19,313 bases of DNA, taken from Suilimivivens sp963618065. Its GTDB lineage: Bacteria; Bacillota; Clostridia; Lachnospirales; Lachnospiraceae. A program made the position numbers and the translations under genes. The stretch lies in the NCBI GenBank assembly GCA_963618065.1, contig CAVERH010000056.1:1-19313 (forward strand), read 5' to 3'. Each line of letters begins with the position of its first letter. The first letter of the stretch is position 1. Of the stretch, positions 5,460 through 14,476 are shown piece by piece. A model generated the notes under the pieces. It worked only from the letters and a program-made list of their open reading frames with translations. It ran no database searches and was not told the origin of the DNA.

Positions 5460-8036
5460 TTATTCATCATTCTCATTTTCTTCCACCGGAAAAATTACTT
5501 CCTCGTCTTCCTCTTCTTCCGGTACAAAAGCATCATCCTGAGGATTCTCAAGGTTTTCCAGGTCTTCTTCACTCATTTCTTCATTTCCGTTAGAAACCTT
5601 CTCACGAACCTTGGCAATCTGGGCTACCTTTACACCTTCATCCAGATTAATCAGCTTGACACCGGATGTAATTCTTCCAAGAATCGACACATCGGACATC
5701 GGAATCTGGATAATGATGCCTCCGGTTGTAATAAGCATAATTTCATGATCATCATTTACTGCCTTTACACCGACTACATAACCGGTCTTATCGGTAACCT
5801 TGTAGCACTTCACTCCCTTACCGCCACGTTTCTGAACAGTAAATTCTTCAAGGAAGGTACGCTTGCCCATTCCTTTTTCAGAAACAATTAAGAGAGAATC
5901 TCCCTGATGATCCAGCTGCATACCTACAATTTCATCCTGGTCATTAAGGCTCATACCGATTACACCCATAGATGCTCTTCCGGTAGAACGTACGTCGGTT
6001 TCCTTGAACCGGATGCACATGCCAAATTTGGTTACCAGAATAATTTCGGTATCTTTATCGGTTACTTTAACTTCAATCAGCTCATCATCTTCACGAAGAT
6101 TGATTGCAGCAAGACCATTCTTACGGACATTGCTGTATTCAATCACACTGGTCTTTTTCACAATACCCTTCCTGGTTACCATGAAGAGATTCTTATTTTC
6201 TTCATAATCCTTAATCGGAATAATGGCACTGACCTTTTCACCAGGCGTCAACTGCAACAGATTCACAATGGCAACACCACGTGAGGTACGTCCGCTTTCC
6301 GGAATCTCATAGGTCTTCAACCGGTAAACCCGTCCAAAATTCGTAAAGAACATAATATAGTGATGAGTTGTCGTCATCAGAAGATCTGCAATAAAGTCAT
6401 CCTCAATGGTCTGCATACCCTTAATTCCCTTACCGCCGCGATGCTGTGATTTGAAGTTATCAATCGTCATTCTCTTCACATATCCTAAATTAGACATGGC
6501 AATAATGGTATTTTCATTCGGAATCATATCTTCCATACTGATGTCGTAGACATCATAACCAATCTTACTCTTACGGTCATCCCCGAATTTATCGGAAATC
6601 TCCTGAATTTCGGTACGGATTACACCAAGTAATACCTTTTCATCTGCAAGAATTTCTTTTAATCTTGCAATTTTTGCCAGTAATTCCTGATGCTCATTCT
6701 CTAACTTTTCTCTTTCCAGACCGGTAAGAGCACGCAGTCTCATGTCAACAATCGCCTGCGCCTGAACCTCGGTTAATCCGAACCGTGCCATCAAGCTGTC
6801 TTTTGCAATCTGCGTTGTCTGGCTTGCACGGATGATCTGGATCACTTCATCAATATTATCAAGAGCGATCAGTAATCCCTGTAAAATATGGTCACGTTCT
6901 TCGGCCTTTTTCAGTTCATACTTCGTTCTTCTGGTAACAACATCTTCCTGATGCTTGATGTATTCCTTCAGCATATCCAGAATGTTCAATACCTTCGGCT
7001 CATTATTTACCAGAGCCAGCATGATAATACCAAAGGTATCCTGCATCTGGGTATGTTTAAATAACTGATTTAAAATAATATTGGCATTTACATCACGACG
7101 TAATTCAATCACGATCCGCATACCTTCACGGTCGGATTCATCACGAAGATCGGTAATTCCATCTATCTTTTTCAGCTTGACAAGTTCTGCGATTTTTAAA
7201 ATCAGATTTGCCTTATTTACCATGTAAGGCAGTTCGGTTACGATAATTCTTGTCTTGCCGTTCGACATGGTTTCCATATCCGTAACTGCGCGGACACGAA
7301 CCTTTCCACGTCCGGTACGATATGCTTCTTCGCAGCCCTTCGTGCCAAGAATGATACCACCTGTCGGAAAATCCGGTGCTTTGATGATGGAAATAACCTC
7401 ATCAATATCGGTCTGACGATCCTCCAGAATCCGGTTATCAATGATTTTTACAATTGCATTGACCACTTCCCTTAAGTTATGGGGAGGAATGTTCGTTGCC
7501 ATACCTACCGCAATACCGGTTGTACCATTTACTAAAAGATTCGGATAACGGCTTGGAAGAACAGCCGGTTCCTTTTCGGTTTCATCAAAGTTCGGTACGA
7601 AATCAACGGTATCCTTATCAATGTCGGCAAGCAGCTTCATGGAAATCTTACTTAATCTTGCTTCTGTATAACGCATGGCCGCTGCGCCGTCACCGTCGAC
7701 GGAACCAAAGTTACCGTGACCATCGACCAAAGGATAACGGAAGGACCAGGGCTGTGCCATATTTACCAAAGCACCATAAATAGAGCTGTCACCGTGAGGA
7801 TGATATTTACCCATGGTATCACCAACGATACGGGCACTCTTACGATGCGGCTTATCCGGTCCGTTATTTAATTCAATCATGGAATAAAGCACTCGTCTTT
7901 GTACCGGCTTCAAACCGTCTCTTACATCGGGCAATGCACGTGATGCAATAACGCTCATCGCATAATTGATATAAGAGGTTTCCATGGTTTTCTGTAAATC
8001 CACGTCATGAATTTTATCAAAAATATTGTCTTCCAT
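5460..8036 (-). CDS. gyrA: DNA gyrase subunit A
   Basis: This is the breakage-reunion subunit of the A2B2 gyrase, which introduces negative supercoils. The winged-helix/tower domain holds the catalytic tyrosine in AAAMRYTEARLS (Tyr123) and the quinolone region HPHGDSSIYG, where Ser84 matches E. coli Ser83 and Gly88 matches Asp87. The C-terminal beta-pinwheel carries HRGGKGIKG and the further blade motif KRGGKGVK, and the protein ends in a long acidic tail of about 40 residues. At 858 residues it is normal in size. I place the start at ATG 8036 rather than 8048 because GGAG lies 6 nt before it and none precedes the upstream ATG; the upstream choice adds only METS. It follows gyrB by 27 bp, so they form one operon. 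Confidence 0.98.
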   Translation of the reverse strand: MEDNIFDKIHDVDLQKTMETSYINYAMSVIASRALPDVRDGLKPVQRRVLYSMIELNNGPDKPHRKSARIVGDTMGKYHPHGDSSIYGALVNMAQPWSFRYPLVDGHGNFGSVDGDGAAAMRYTEARLSKISMKLLADIDKDTVDFVPNFDETEKEPAVLPSRYPNLLVNGTTGIAVGMATNIPPHNLREVVNAIVKIIDNRILEDRQTDIDEVISIIKAPDFPTGGIILGTKGCEEAYRTGRGKVRVRAVTDMETMSNGKTRIIVTELPYMVNKANLILKIAELVKLKKIDGITDLRDESDREGMRIVIELRRDVNANIILNQLFKHTQMQDTFGIIMLALVNNEPKVLNILDMLKEYIKHQEDVVTRRTKYELKKAEERDHILQGLLIALDNIDEVIQIIRASQTTQIAKDSLMARFGLTEVQAQAIVDMRLRALTGLEREKLENEHQELLAKIARLKEILADEKVLLGVIRTEIQEISDKFGDDRKSKIGYDVYDISMEDMIPNENTIIAMSNLGYVKRMTIDNFKSQHRGGKGIKGMQTIEDDFIADLLMTTTHHYIMFFTNFGRVYRLKTYEIPESGRTSRGVAIVNLLQLTPGEKVSAIIPIKDYEENKNLFMVTRKGIVKKTSVIEYSNVRKNGLAAINLREDDELIEVKVTDKDTEIILVTKFGMCIRFKETDVRSTGRASMGVIGMSLNDQDEIVGMQLDHQGDSLLIVSEKGMGKRTFLEEFTVQKRGGKGVKCYKVTDKTGYVVGVKAVNDDHEIMLITTGGIIIQIPMSDVSILGRITSGVKLINLDEGVKVAQIAKVREKVSNGNEEMSEEDLENLENPQDDAFVPEEEEDEEVIFPVEENENDE

Positions 8037-8063
8037 GCTTGTCTCCATTTCGAAGAAATTTTA

Positions 8064-9995
8064 TTAGATATCCAGGTTATTTACAAACTTTGCATTTTCT
8101 TCAATAAATTCCCGTCTCGGTTCTACCTTGTCACCCATTAAGGTTGTAAAGGTAAGATCCACTTCGGATTCGGTTTCTTCATTCATGGACACACGAAGAA
8201 GAATTCTCCGCTCGGGATCCATAGTGGTTTCCCAAAGCTGTTCCGGATCCATTTCTCCAAGTCCTTTGTAACGCTGGATCTTATTATTCTGATCACGACC
8301 AACTTCTGTAAGAATCTGATTTAATTCTTCATCGCTGTATGCATACCAGACATTTTTATTTTTTTCAAGCTTATAAAGAGGGGGCTGTGCAAGATAAACA
8401 TGTCCCTGTTTAATCAGCTCCGGCATAAACCGGTAAATAAAGGTCAGAAGCAAGGTTGCAATATGTGCTCCATCCACATCGGCATCAGTCATTAAAATGA
8501 TTTTGTGATAACGAAGCTTGCTGATATCAAAATCATTGTGAATACCGGTACCAAATGCTGTAATCATGGCCTTGATTTCCGCATTGGCATAAATCTTATC
8601 CAGTCTGGCCTTTTCTACATTCAGAATTTTACCACGAAGCGGAAGAATTGCCTGTGTAGCACGACTTCTTGCCGTCTTTGCACTTCCACCTGCGGAATCT
8701 CCCTCTACGATATAAATTTCACAGTTTTTCGGATCCTTATCGGAACAGTCTGCCAGCTTACCGGGAAGTGATGCTGTTTCCAGAGCCGTTTTTCTTCTGG
8801 TTAAATCTCTCGCTTTCCGCGCGGCATCACGAGCACGCTGTGCCAGAATGGATTTTTCACAGATGGTCTTGGCAATCATTGGATTCTGTTCCAGATAATA
8901 AGTAAGCTGCTCACTTACAATACTGTCTACTGCGGTTCTTGCTTCGGAGTTACCAAGCTTCTGCTTGGTCTGTCCTTCAAACTGGGGATCCTCAATCTTC
9001 ACACTGACAATCGCAGTCAGTCCTTCACGGATATCATCACCTGTTAAATTCGGTTCACTGTCCTTTAATAATTTGGCACCTCTTGCATAATCATTAAACG
9101 TTTTCGTTAATGCATTACGGAAACCAACCAGATGTGTGCCACCCTCCGGTGTATTGATGTTATTTACGAAGCTGAAAGAGCTTTCGTTGTAAGAATCGTT
9201 ATGCTGCATGGCAACTTCCACGTACACATTGTTCTTCTTACCTTCAAAATAAAGCACATTCTCATACAAAGCCGTCTTACTGCGGTTTAAGTAAGTAACG
9301 AATTCCTTAATACCACCTTCATAATGAAATTCTCTTTCAACCGGCTTCTGATCTTCTTCCACACGAAGATCACGAAGAATGATATGAAGTCCCTTCGTTA
9401 AGAATGCCATTTCTCTTAAACGCTGCTTTAATACATCAAATTCATATACCGTTGTTTCTGTAAAAATGGTTGCATCCGGTTTAAAAGTAACAGTAGTGCC
9501 GGTTTTTTCTTTCTCACAGGTTCCTATTTCTTTTAAGGGATAACATACATGTCCTCTTTCATAACGCTGCTGATATACTTTTCCATCGGTATATACCTGA
9601 ACCTCCAGCCAATCGGACAAGGCATTCACAACAGAAGCGCCTACACCATGAAGACCACCGGATACCTTATATCCTCCACCGCCGAATTTACCGCCGGCAT
9701 GAAGAATCGTAAATACTACTTCCACAGCAGGAAGTCCTGCTTTATGATTAATTCCGACCGGAATACCTCTTCCGTTATCCACAACGGTGATGGAATTATC
9801 CTCGTTAATGGTTACAATAATCTTATCACAATAACCGGCCAGGGCTTCATCTACGGCATTATCTACAATTTCATACACCAGATGATGTAATCCTCTGCTG
9901 GAAGTAGTACCAATATACATACCAGGTCTTTTACGGACTGCTTCGAGACCTTCCAGAATCTGTATCTGGTCAGCTCCATAATTATTCTGTTCCAT
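8064..9995 (-). CDS. gyrB: DNA gyrase subunit B
   Basis: This is the ATPase subunit of gyrase, 643 residues. The GHKL ATP site is complete: Glu42 and Asn46 in YEIVDNAVDE, DNGRGIP at 73-79 and GLHGVGASVVNAL at about 114-126. The transducer domain follows. The TOPRIM domain has EGDSAGGSA (431-439) and the metal-binding DADVDGAHI (504-512). It has the short Gram-positive form without the ~170-residue insertion of E. coli GyrB. The ATG at 9995 lies inside the end of recF (14-bp overlap), with GGAGG 6 nt before it, so translation is coupled to recF. Its place between recF and gyrA is the conserved Firmicute origin order. Confidence 0.98.
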   Translation of the reverse strand: MEQNNYGADQIQILEGLEAVRKRPGMYIGTTSSRGLHHLVYEIVDNAVDEALAGYCDKIIVTINEDNSITVVDNGRGIPVGINHKAGLPAVEVVFTILHAGGKFGGGGYKVSGGLHGVGASVVNALSDWLEVQVYTDGKVYQQRYERGHVCYPLKEIGTCEKEKTGTTVTFKPDATIFTETTVYEFDVLKQRLREMAFLTKGLHIILRDLRVEEDQKPVEREFHYEGGIKEFVTYLNRSKTALYENVLYFEGKKNNVYVEVAMQHNDSYNESSFSFVNNINTPEGGTHLVGFRNALTKTFNDYARGAKLLKDSEPNLTGDDIREGLTAIVSVKIEDPQFEGQTKQKLGNSEARTAVDSIVSEQLTYYLEQNPMIAKTICEKSILAQRARDAARKARDLTRRKTALETASLPGKLADCSDKDPKNCEIYIVEGDSAGGSAKTARSRATQAILPLRGKILNVEKARLDKIYANAEIKAMITAFGTGIHNDFDISKLRYHKIILMTDADVDGAHIATLLLTFIYRFMPELIKQGHVYLAQPPLYKLEKNKNVWYAYSDEELNQILTEVGRDQNNKIQRYKGLGEMDPEQLWETTMDPERRILLRVSMNEETESEVDLTFTTLMGDKVEPRREFIEENAKFVNNLDI

Positions 9996-11076
9996 GATTT
10001 GCCTCCACTTTTCCGTTTTCTACCCTGAATACCCGGTCTATTTCAAAACGGTTATTAATAAACTCATCCAGACCTGTACAGGTAATAATGGTCTGAATAT
10101 CACCAATACTGTTCAATAAATAATTCTGCCGGTTGCTGTCCAATTCTGACAAAACATCATCCAGCAGCAAAACAGGAGTATCTTTTGTAATTTTCTTTAC
10201 CAGTTCAATCTCTGATAATTTTAAAGAAAGTGCAGCGGTACGCTGTTGTCCCTGAGAACCATATTTCCGAATGTCAATTCCATTTACCAGAAAAGAAAAA
10301 TCATCTCTGTGAGGTCCGACCGAAGTCATCTTGGCACGGATATCTCTTTCCTGGGAATCCTTCATCTTCTGTTCAAAGTCTTCAATCGACACATCCGGTT
10401 CATACTGAATCACAATCTGTTCCTTACCACCGGACAATTTACTATGGATCTCTCCAATAATTTCACTTAACTGCTTTGCAAAAATCTCACGCTTTTCAAT
10501 GATCTTGCTTCCGTAGGAAACAAGCTGTGAATCCCAGATATTCAAGGTTTCACGTAATCCCGGATTAAAATACATATCCTTAAGGAGTTTATTTCTCTGA
10601 TTAATGATTTTGTTATAGTTGTTCAGGTTATAAAGATAAAAATGATCTAACTGGCATAGCTCCATATCTGCAAAACGTCTTCGTTCTGCAGGACCATCCT
10701 TTATAATAGATAAATCCTCCGGAGAAAAGAAAACAACATTCAATAATCCTAACAGATCTGCTGCCTTTTTGATCTTTTGTCCATCAATGGCAATTCCCTT
10801 TGATTTATTCTTACGAAGATGCATGTCCACACGCTGTTCCACGCCATCTTTTTCAAGATAAGTACGAATATGAGCCTCTTCTTTATCAAAATTGATGATT
10901 TCTTTATCCTTACTTCCCTTATGTGATTTTGTTGTAGCAGAAACATAGATTGCTTCAAGAATGTTTGTTTTGCCCTGGGCATTATCTCCGTAGAGGATAT
11001 TCGTGCCCTTATCAAAACTTATTTCCAGATGCTCATAGTTTCTGAAATCTGCAAGTTCTAATGATTTGATAATCAT
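9982..11076 (-). CDS. recF: DNA replication and repair protein RecF
   Basis: This is an SMC-like ABC ATPase of 364 residues that binds ssDNA-dsDNA junctions and helps load RecA at gaps. The Walker A motif GDNAQGKT is at 30-37 after the typical LADFRNYEHLEI start. The ABC signature region (KYGSQGQQRTAALSLKLSE) and Walker B with D-loop (VLLLDDVLSELD) lie toward the C-terminus. The start at 11076 is 3 bp after the stop of the S4-domain gene and its Shine-Dalgarno (AAAGG) is rather distant, so coupled translation is likely. The 3' end overlaps gyrB. Confidence 0.97.
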   Translation of the reverse strand: MIIKSLELADFRNYEHLEISFDKGTNILYGDNAQGKTNILEAIYVSATTKSHKGSKDKEIINFDKEEAHIRTYLEKDGVEQRVDMHLRKNKSKGIAIDGQKIKKAADLLGLLNVVFFSPEDLSIIKDGPAERRRFADMELCQLDHFYLYNLNNYNKIINQRNKLLKDMYFNPGLRETLNIWDSQLVSYGSKIIEKREIFAKQLSEIIGEIHSKLSGGKEQIVIQYEPDVSIEDFEQKMKDSQERDIRAKMTSVGPHRDDFSFLVNGIDIRKYGSQGQQRTAALSLKLSEIELVKKITKDTPVLLLDDVLSELDSNRQNYLLNSIGDIQTIITCTGLDEFINNRFEIDRVFRVENGKVEANHGTE

Positions 11077-11079
11077 GAA

Positions 11080-11289
11080 TCAGTTAACAACCTTTATTTG
11101 TTTATTCTCAAATTCCACAATGTCACCATCATGTAATTTTTTTCCTCTTTGTGTTTCTACTTTCCCGTTTACCTTAACAAGTCCGTCCTGAATCACAAAT
11201 TTTGCATCTACACCACTGTCACAAAACCCTGCAAGCTTCAACAACTGACCAAGCTTAATAAATTCGTCTTTAATCTTAATGGATTCCAT
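11080..11289 (-). CDS. yaaA: S4-domain RNA-binding protein YaaA (RlbA-type)
   Basis: This 69-residue protein consists almost only of an S4 RNA-binding fold: the helix KLGQLLKLAGFCDSGVDAK, the strand VIQDGLVKVNG and the QRGKKLHDGD turn are the usual S4 landmarks. The conserved position between dnaN and recF identifies it as the YaaA/RlbA-type protein of Firmicute origin clusters; its role is thought to lie with the ribosome or RNA rather than replication, but is not settled. AGAGGT precedes the ATG at 11289; it starts 11 bp after the dnaN stop and ends 3 bp before recF, so it belongs to the same transcript. Confidence 0.93.
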   Translation of the reverse strand: MESIKIKDEFIKLGQLLKLAGFCDSGVDAKFVIQDGLVKVNGKVETQRGKKLHDGDIVEFENKQIKVVN

Positions 11290-11300
11290 ATTGTGACCTC

Positions 11301-12410
11301 TTATGAAACGGTTGTAAAGTTAACAGGAAGAATCAGATAAATATACTTTTCTTGGGAATCCTTAATAAAGCAGGGTGCTTTCGGATTAACCAGATAAATA
11401 TCAATTTCTTCATCATCAATGACACGAAGTGCATCAATCATAAACTTAGGATTAAAACCAATGAGAAGATCCTTTCCCTGTTTCGTAATGGAAATATCTT
11501 CATTCATGCTTCCGACCGTGGAATTCATCTTCAATTCCATGGTTTCATCCATAATATGAATAATAATCGGCTTCTTATCCCCTTCTTTTACAAGAAGAGT
11601 TGCTCTGTCAATGGATTCCAATAACTCACGCTTGTTGATGGTTACCTTTGTTTCATAATCACTGGATAACATCTGATCAATCTTAAAATATTCTCCCTCG
11701 ATCAGACGGGAAACTACAACGGTATTATCAAATTCAAATACGATATGCTTTCCGGTAAAGAAAATATTTACATCCTTATCGGCATCACCGGAAAGTATCT
11801 TGCTTACTTCACTTAAGGTCTTACCTGGAACCACTACCTTCTTTGCAGGATAGTTATTCTTTAGGTTGATCTTACGAATAGAAATACGGTGTCCGTCAAG
11901 GGATACTACCTTTAATACATCGCCATTGATTTCAAACAATTCACCTGTCATCAGCTTGTTGTTATCATTATCGGCAATAGAGAAAATGGTCTGTCTTACA
12001 ACTTCCTTCAACGTAAACTGGGAAACCGTAATAGAATCAATTCGTTCAATCGAAGGTAAATAGGTAAAATCTTCACCAGATTTACCAATAATGGTAAACT
12101 TTGCTTTTTCACAGGTGATGTTTGTTTTCATGGAGTTATCCACTTCAATTGTAACATCACTGTCCGGAAGCTTACGAACAATATCTAAGAAGATTTTGGC
12201 ATCCAGAGCGATCTGTCCTTTTTCAAGGATATCTCCTTCAATGGTTGTTTCAATACCAAGTTCCATATCGTTTGCCATCAGTTTAATGACTCCCTTGGTT
12301 GCATCCAGAAGAATGCATTCCAGAATAGACATTGTTGTTTTATTAGGTACAGCTTTGGAAACAATCTGTACTCCGTTTAAAAGATTTGATTTACTGCATA
12401 CTAACTTCAT
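11301..12410 (-). CDS. dnaN: DNA polymerase III beta subunit (sliding clamp)
   Basis: The 369-residue protein forms the dimeric ring clamp that tethers polymerase III and many partner proteins to DNA. The N-terminal MKLVCSKSNLLNGVQIVSKAVPNKTTMSILECILLDA, read in two parts, matches the first clamp domain, and the C-terminus ends in the hydrophobic-cleft strand IYLILPVNF. Length is normal. The ATG at 12410 is preceded by GGGAG at 9 nt. It lies downstream of dnaA across a 164-bp gap that holds DnaA-box-like sites, a hairpin and a possible -10 (TATAAT on the minus strand, 12499-12504), so it may have its own promoter besides read-through from dnaA. Confidence 0.98.
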   Translation of the reverse strand: MKLVCSKSNLLNGVQIVSKAVPNKTTMSILECILLDATKGVIKLMANDMELGIETTIEGDILEKGQIALDAKIFLDIVRKLPDSDVTIEVDNSMKTNITCEKAKFTIIGKSGEDFTYLPSIERIDSITVSQFTLKEVVRQTIFSIADNDNNKLMTGELFEINGDVLKVVSLDGHRISIRKINLKNNYPAKKVVVPGKTLSEVSKILSGDADKDVNIFFTGKHIVFEFDNTVVVSRLIEGEYFKIDQMLSSDYETKVTINKRELLESIDRATLLVKEGDKKPIIIHIMDETMELKMNSTVGSMNEDISITKQGKDLLIGFNPKFMIDALRVIDDEEIDIYLVNPKAPCFIKDSQEKYIYLILPVNFTTVS

Positions 12411-12420
12411 CCGATCAGGC

Positions 12421-12482
12421 TCCCTTTCGTAGTAATTAATTAATAATATATTTAGTAAGATTCTTATTAAGTAATGTAGATA
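12421..12482. other. Very AT-rich stretch before dnaN, candidate unwinding region
   Basis: This part of the dnaA-dnaN gap is almost entirely A and T (runs such as TAATTAATTAATAATATA). It lies directly next to a perfect DnaA box (12483-12491). In Bacillus subtilis the DNA unwinding element occupies the same position beside incC boxes. Function here is inference by position and composition. Confidence 0.4.
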
Positions 12483-12491
12483 TGTGTATAA
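12483..12491 (-). promoter_or_regulatory. DnaA box in dnaA-dnaN gap
   Basis: On the minus strand the sequence reads TTATACACA, a full match to TTATNCACA. Weaker relatives lie nearby at 12537-12545 (ATATCCACG) and 12579-12587 (TAATCCACA, overlapping the dnaA stop codon). Confidence 0.6.
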
Positions 12492-12518
12492 CTCTTTTAT
12501 TATACTATTTATCAGCTA

Positions 12519-12553
12519 AAAATGAAATGATAAACACGTGGATATTTCATTTT
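12519..12553. repeat. AT-rich hairpin between dnaA and dnaN
   Basis: A perfect 10-bp inverted repeat AAAATGAAAT (12519-12528) / ATTTCATTTT (12544-12553) encloses a 15-nt loop that contains a weak DnaA-box relative. On the minus strand the second arm ends in a T-run (CATTTTT), so it could act as a weak dnaA terminator, or as an origin structure. Confidence 0.5.
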
Positions 12554-12574
12554 AAACCTGTGAGTAATTATGAA

Positions 12575-13933
12575 CTAATGTGGATTAAGTTTCTTCATAA
12601 TGATTTCCACATTGTTACGAAGCTCTTCATCCGTCTCAAGTTTGGTGGAAATCTTGTTGATACCGTGGATAATTGTAGTGTGATCCTTCTTATTAATATA
12701 CTTGCCAATATTCTGCTGGGATTCTACCGTAAGCTTGCTGGCAACATACATATAAACCTGTCTTGGAAGAACAAATTCGGAATTACGTCTGGGAGATTTA
12801 ATATCTTCAGGCTTTACTCCGTAATGTTCCGCAACCACATTGATAATTAACTCCGGGGTGATCTGCTTTACCTTATTCGGAGAAATCAGATCCTTAAGGG
12901 TTTCAATTACAATATCTAACGTAATATCTACTTTATTTAATTTGGAATAAGCGATGACTTTGTTAAAAGCACCTTCCAATTCCCGGATATTCGACTTAAT
13001 ATTAGAAGCAATATAATCGAAGATCTCTTCTGAGATTTCCTTATTATAGCTTTCTGCATTTTTTTTCAGAATGGCCATTCTGGTTTCATAATCCGGTGGC
13101 TGGATATCGGCAATCAATCCCCATTCAAAACGGGAACGGAAGCGTTCTTCCAGAGTCTCCATTTCTTTCGGAGGTTTATCGGAGGAAAGAATGATCTGCT
13201 TACCTGCAGAATGAAGTTCATTAAAGGTATGGAAAAACTCTTCCTGTGTACTTTCTTTTCCTATAATAAACTGAACATCATCGATTAAAAGCACATCGAC
13301 CGTACGGTACTTGTCCCTTAATTTGGTCATTTTGGCAGCATTACCGCTACGGATGGATTCAATCACTTCGTTGGTAAACTGCTCGGAGGTTACATACAAT
13401 ACCTTCATATCCGGATTCTGATCCAGAATAAAATGTCCGATGGAATGCATCAAATGTGTCTTACCAAGACCTGCCCCTCCATATAAATAAAGAGGATTAT
13501 AGGCAACTCCGGGAGATTCTGCTACCGCTAAGGAAGCAGAATGTGCAAATTTATTGTTATTTCCTACGACAAAGGTATCAAAACGATATTTGGAATTCAG
13601 GTTTGCATTCTCATAGTTGATGTTATAAACATTTCCCGGAGCAGAAAGCATTTCATCTTCTGCGTCCTTTTCCAAAATAAAGGAAATATCATAGGTTTCG
13701 TCCATCATTTCAGAGATAGTTACCTGAAAGTAACTCTTGTATTTGTTGGAAATGTATTTTAAGGCATGCGCCTGATCGGAGGGGATCATAATGGTTACCA
13801 CTCCGTCTTTTAAATTATTAAAATTTAATGGTTTTACCCATGTGTTATAGGAAATATCAGAAAGATCGTATTCTTCACGAAGAGTTTCTTTGATGAGATC
13901 CCAATTTTCCCTGATCTGATTCGAGTTATCCAT
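12575..13933 (-). CDS. dnaA: Chromosomal replication initiator protein DnaA
   Basis: The 452-residue AAA+ initiator binds DnaA boxes and opens oriC. Domain I (about 1-85) starts with the WDLIKETLREEYDLS helix and contains SYNTWVKPL. Domain II is short (about 86-112). The AAA+ domain has Walker A GGAGLGKT (152-159), Walker B LLIDD (215-219) and the arginine-finger region LEERFRSRFEWGL (261-273). Domain IV ends with the DnaA signature, read here as NKKDHTTIIHGINKI (414-428); the usual FGGRDHTT start is altered to INKKDHTT, though the DHTT core is kept. AAGGA lies before the ATG at 13933. It is transcribed away from the 543-bp non-coding origin region and may be autoregulated by the boxes there. 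Confidence 0.98.
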   Translation of the reverse strand: MDNSNQIRENWDLIKETLREEYDLSDISYNTWVKPLNFNNLKDGVVTIMIPSDQAHALKYISNKYKSYFQVTISEMMDETYDISFILEKDAEDEMLSAPGNVYNINYENANLNSKYRFDTFVVGNNNKFAHSASLAVAESPGVAYNPLYLYGGAGLGKTHLMHSIGHFILDQNPDMKVLYVTSEQFTNEVIESIRSGNAAKMTKLRDKYRTVDVLLIDDVQFIIGKESTQEEFFHTFNELHSAGKQIILSSDKPPKEMETLEERFRSRFEWGLIADIQPPDYETRMAILKKNAESYNKEISEEIFDYIASNIKSNIRELEGAFNKVIAYSKLNKVDITLDIVIETLKDLISPNKVKQITPELIINVVAEHYGVKPEDIKSPRRNSEFVLPRQVYMYVASKLTVESQQNIGKYINKKDHTTIIHGINKISTKLETDEELRNNVEIIMKKLNPH

Positions 13934-13987
13934 TTTACAATTCCTTACTTACTTATTAAAGAGAACAGATGATTATTGTCCTACTCT

Positions 13988-14016
13988 ATCTTAATATAAA
14001 TTTGATAAAATTTCAA
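13988..14016 (-). promoter_or_regulatory. Candidate dnaA promoter
   Basis: On the minus strand TTGAAA (14011-14016) and TAAGAT (13988-13993) are 17 bp apart. The -35 matches the vegetative consensus at four of six bases and the -10 at four of six. It would give a leader of about 50 nt before dnaA. Confidence 0.55.
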
Positions 14017-14213
14017 ATGATATATCTGTGATAAATTTAGAATAAGGAAAGAAATTTTTAACAGGTTTTTCAGATATTTTACAGATAGTTTACATAAAGT
14101 TATTATGGAACTTTTGCATTTGTGAATAAATTTTTTAAGTAATCAACAATATACACAACGGTTTTATGGGATAAATAGCCGCAAAAAAGAGAAATATGTC
14201 GATAAATAAAAAG

Positions 14214-14245
14214 TTATCCACAACTTATCCACGTTATGTGGATTA
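14214..14245. promoter_or_regulatory. Cluster of three DnaA boxes
   Basis: TTATCCACA (14214-14222, perfect, +), TTATCCACG (14225-14233, one mismatch, +) and TAATCCACA on the minus strand (14237-14245, one mismatch) lie within 32 bp. The first two are tandem with an 11-bp period, about one helical turn; the third faces them. Confidence 0.85.
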
Positions 14246-14370
14246 ATTTACGTTAACTAGCCCAAAAAGTTGATACTACTAGATATAGAAATGGTTTATC
14301 AATATGTTGTCCTATAAATTTTATGAATAAAAAATATCTTTAAATATATAGAAAAATAGCCCTTTTTTAC

Positions 14371-14399
14371 TTGACTCCCGGCATTTAATCCTATATAAT
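14371..14399 (+). promoter_or_regulatory. Promoter of rpmH
   Basis: TTGACT (14371-14376) and a perfect TATAAT (14394-14399) are 17 bp apart, close to the ideal vegetative promoter. It drives rightward transcription of rpmH and, through the attenuator at 14610-14634, the genes beyond. Confidence 0.88.
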
Positions 14400-14476
14400 C
14401 GACTTGTTATTTTCCTAAGAGGATATTTGTTTACCTTATATATAAATAAGGTTTATAGTAAAGGAGGTGTTCCAAC

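Larger units (their letters stand above)
13934..14370. other. oriC region (dnaA-rpmH intergenic)
   Basis: The 543-bp gap between divergent dnaA and rpmH is AT-rich and non-coding, and holds the dnaA promoter (13988-14016), scattered DnaA boxes (TTATTCACA on minus at 14121-14129; ATATACACA, one mismatch, at 14149-14157) and a dense three-box cluster at 14214-14245. Genes on both sides are transcribed outward, as expected at a bacterial origin. The rest (14041-14120 and 14286-14340) is AT-rich with no gene. Confidence 0.85.

Noticed and set aside
5442..6284. Plus-strand frames of 149 and 125 residues opposite gyrA
   Set aside because: They are shadows of the gyrA reading frame with no independent coding signal.
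13934..14476. A hidden gene or RNA gene in the dnaA-rpmH gap
   Set aside because: No open frame with a ribosome-binding site and no tRNA-like or other known RNA fold is visible; DnaA boxes and promoters explain the region.
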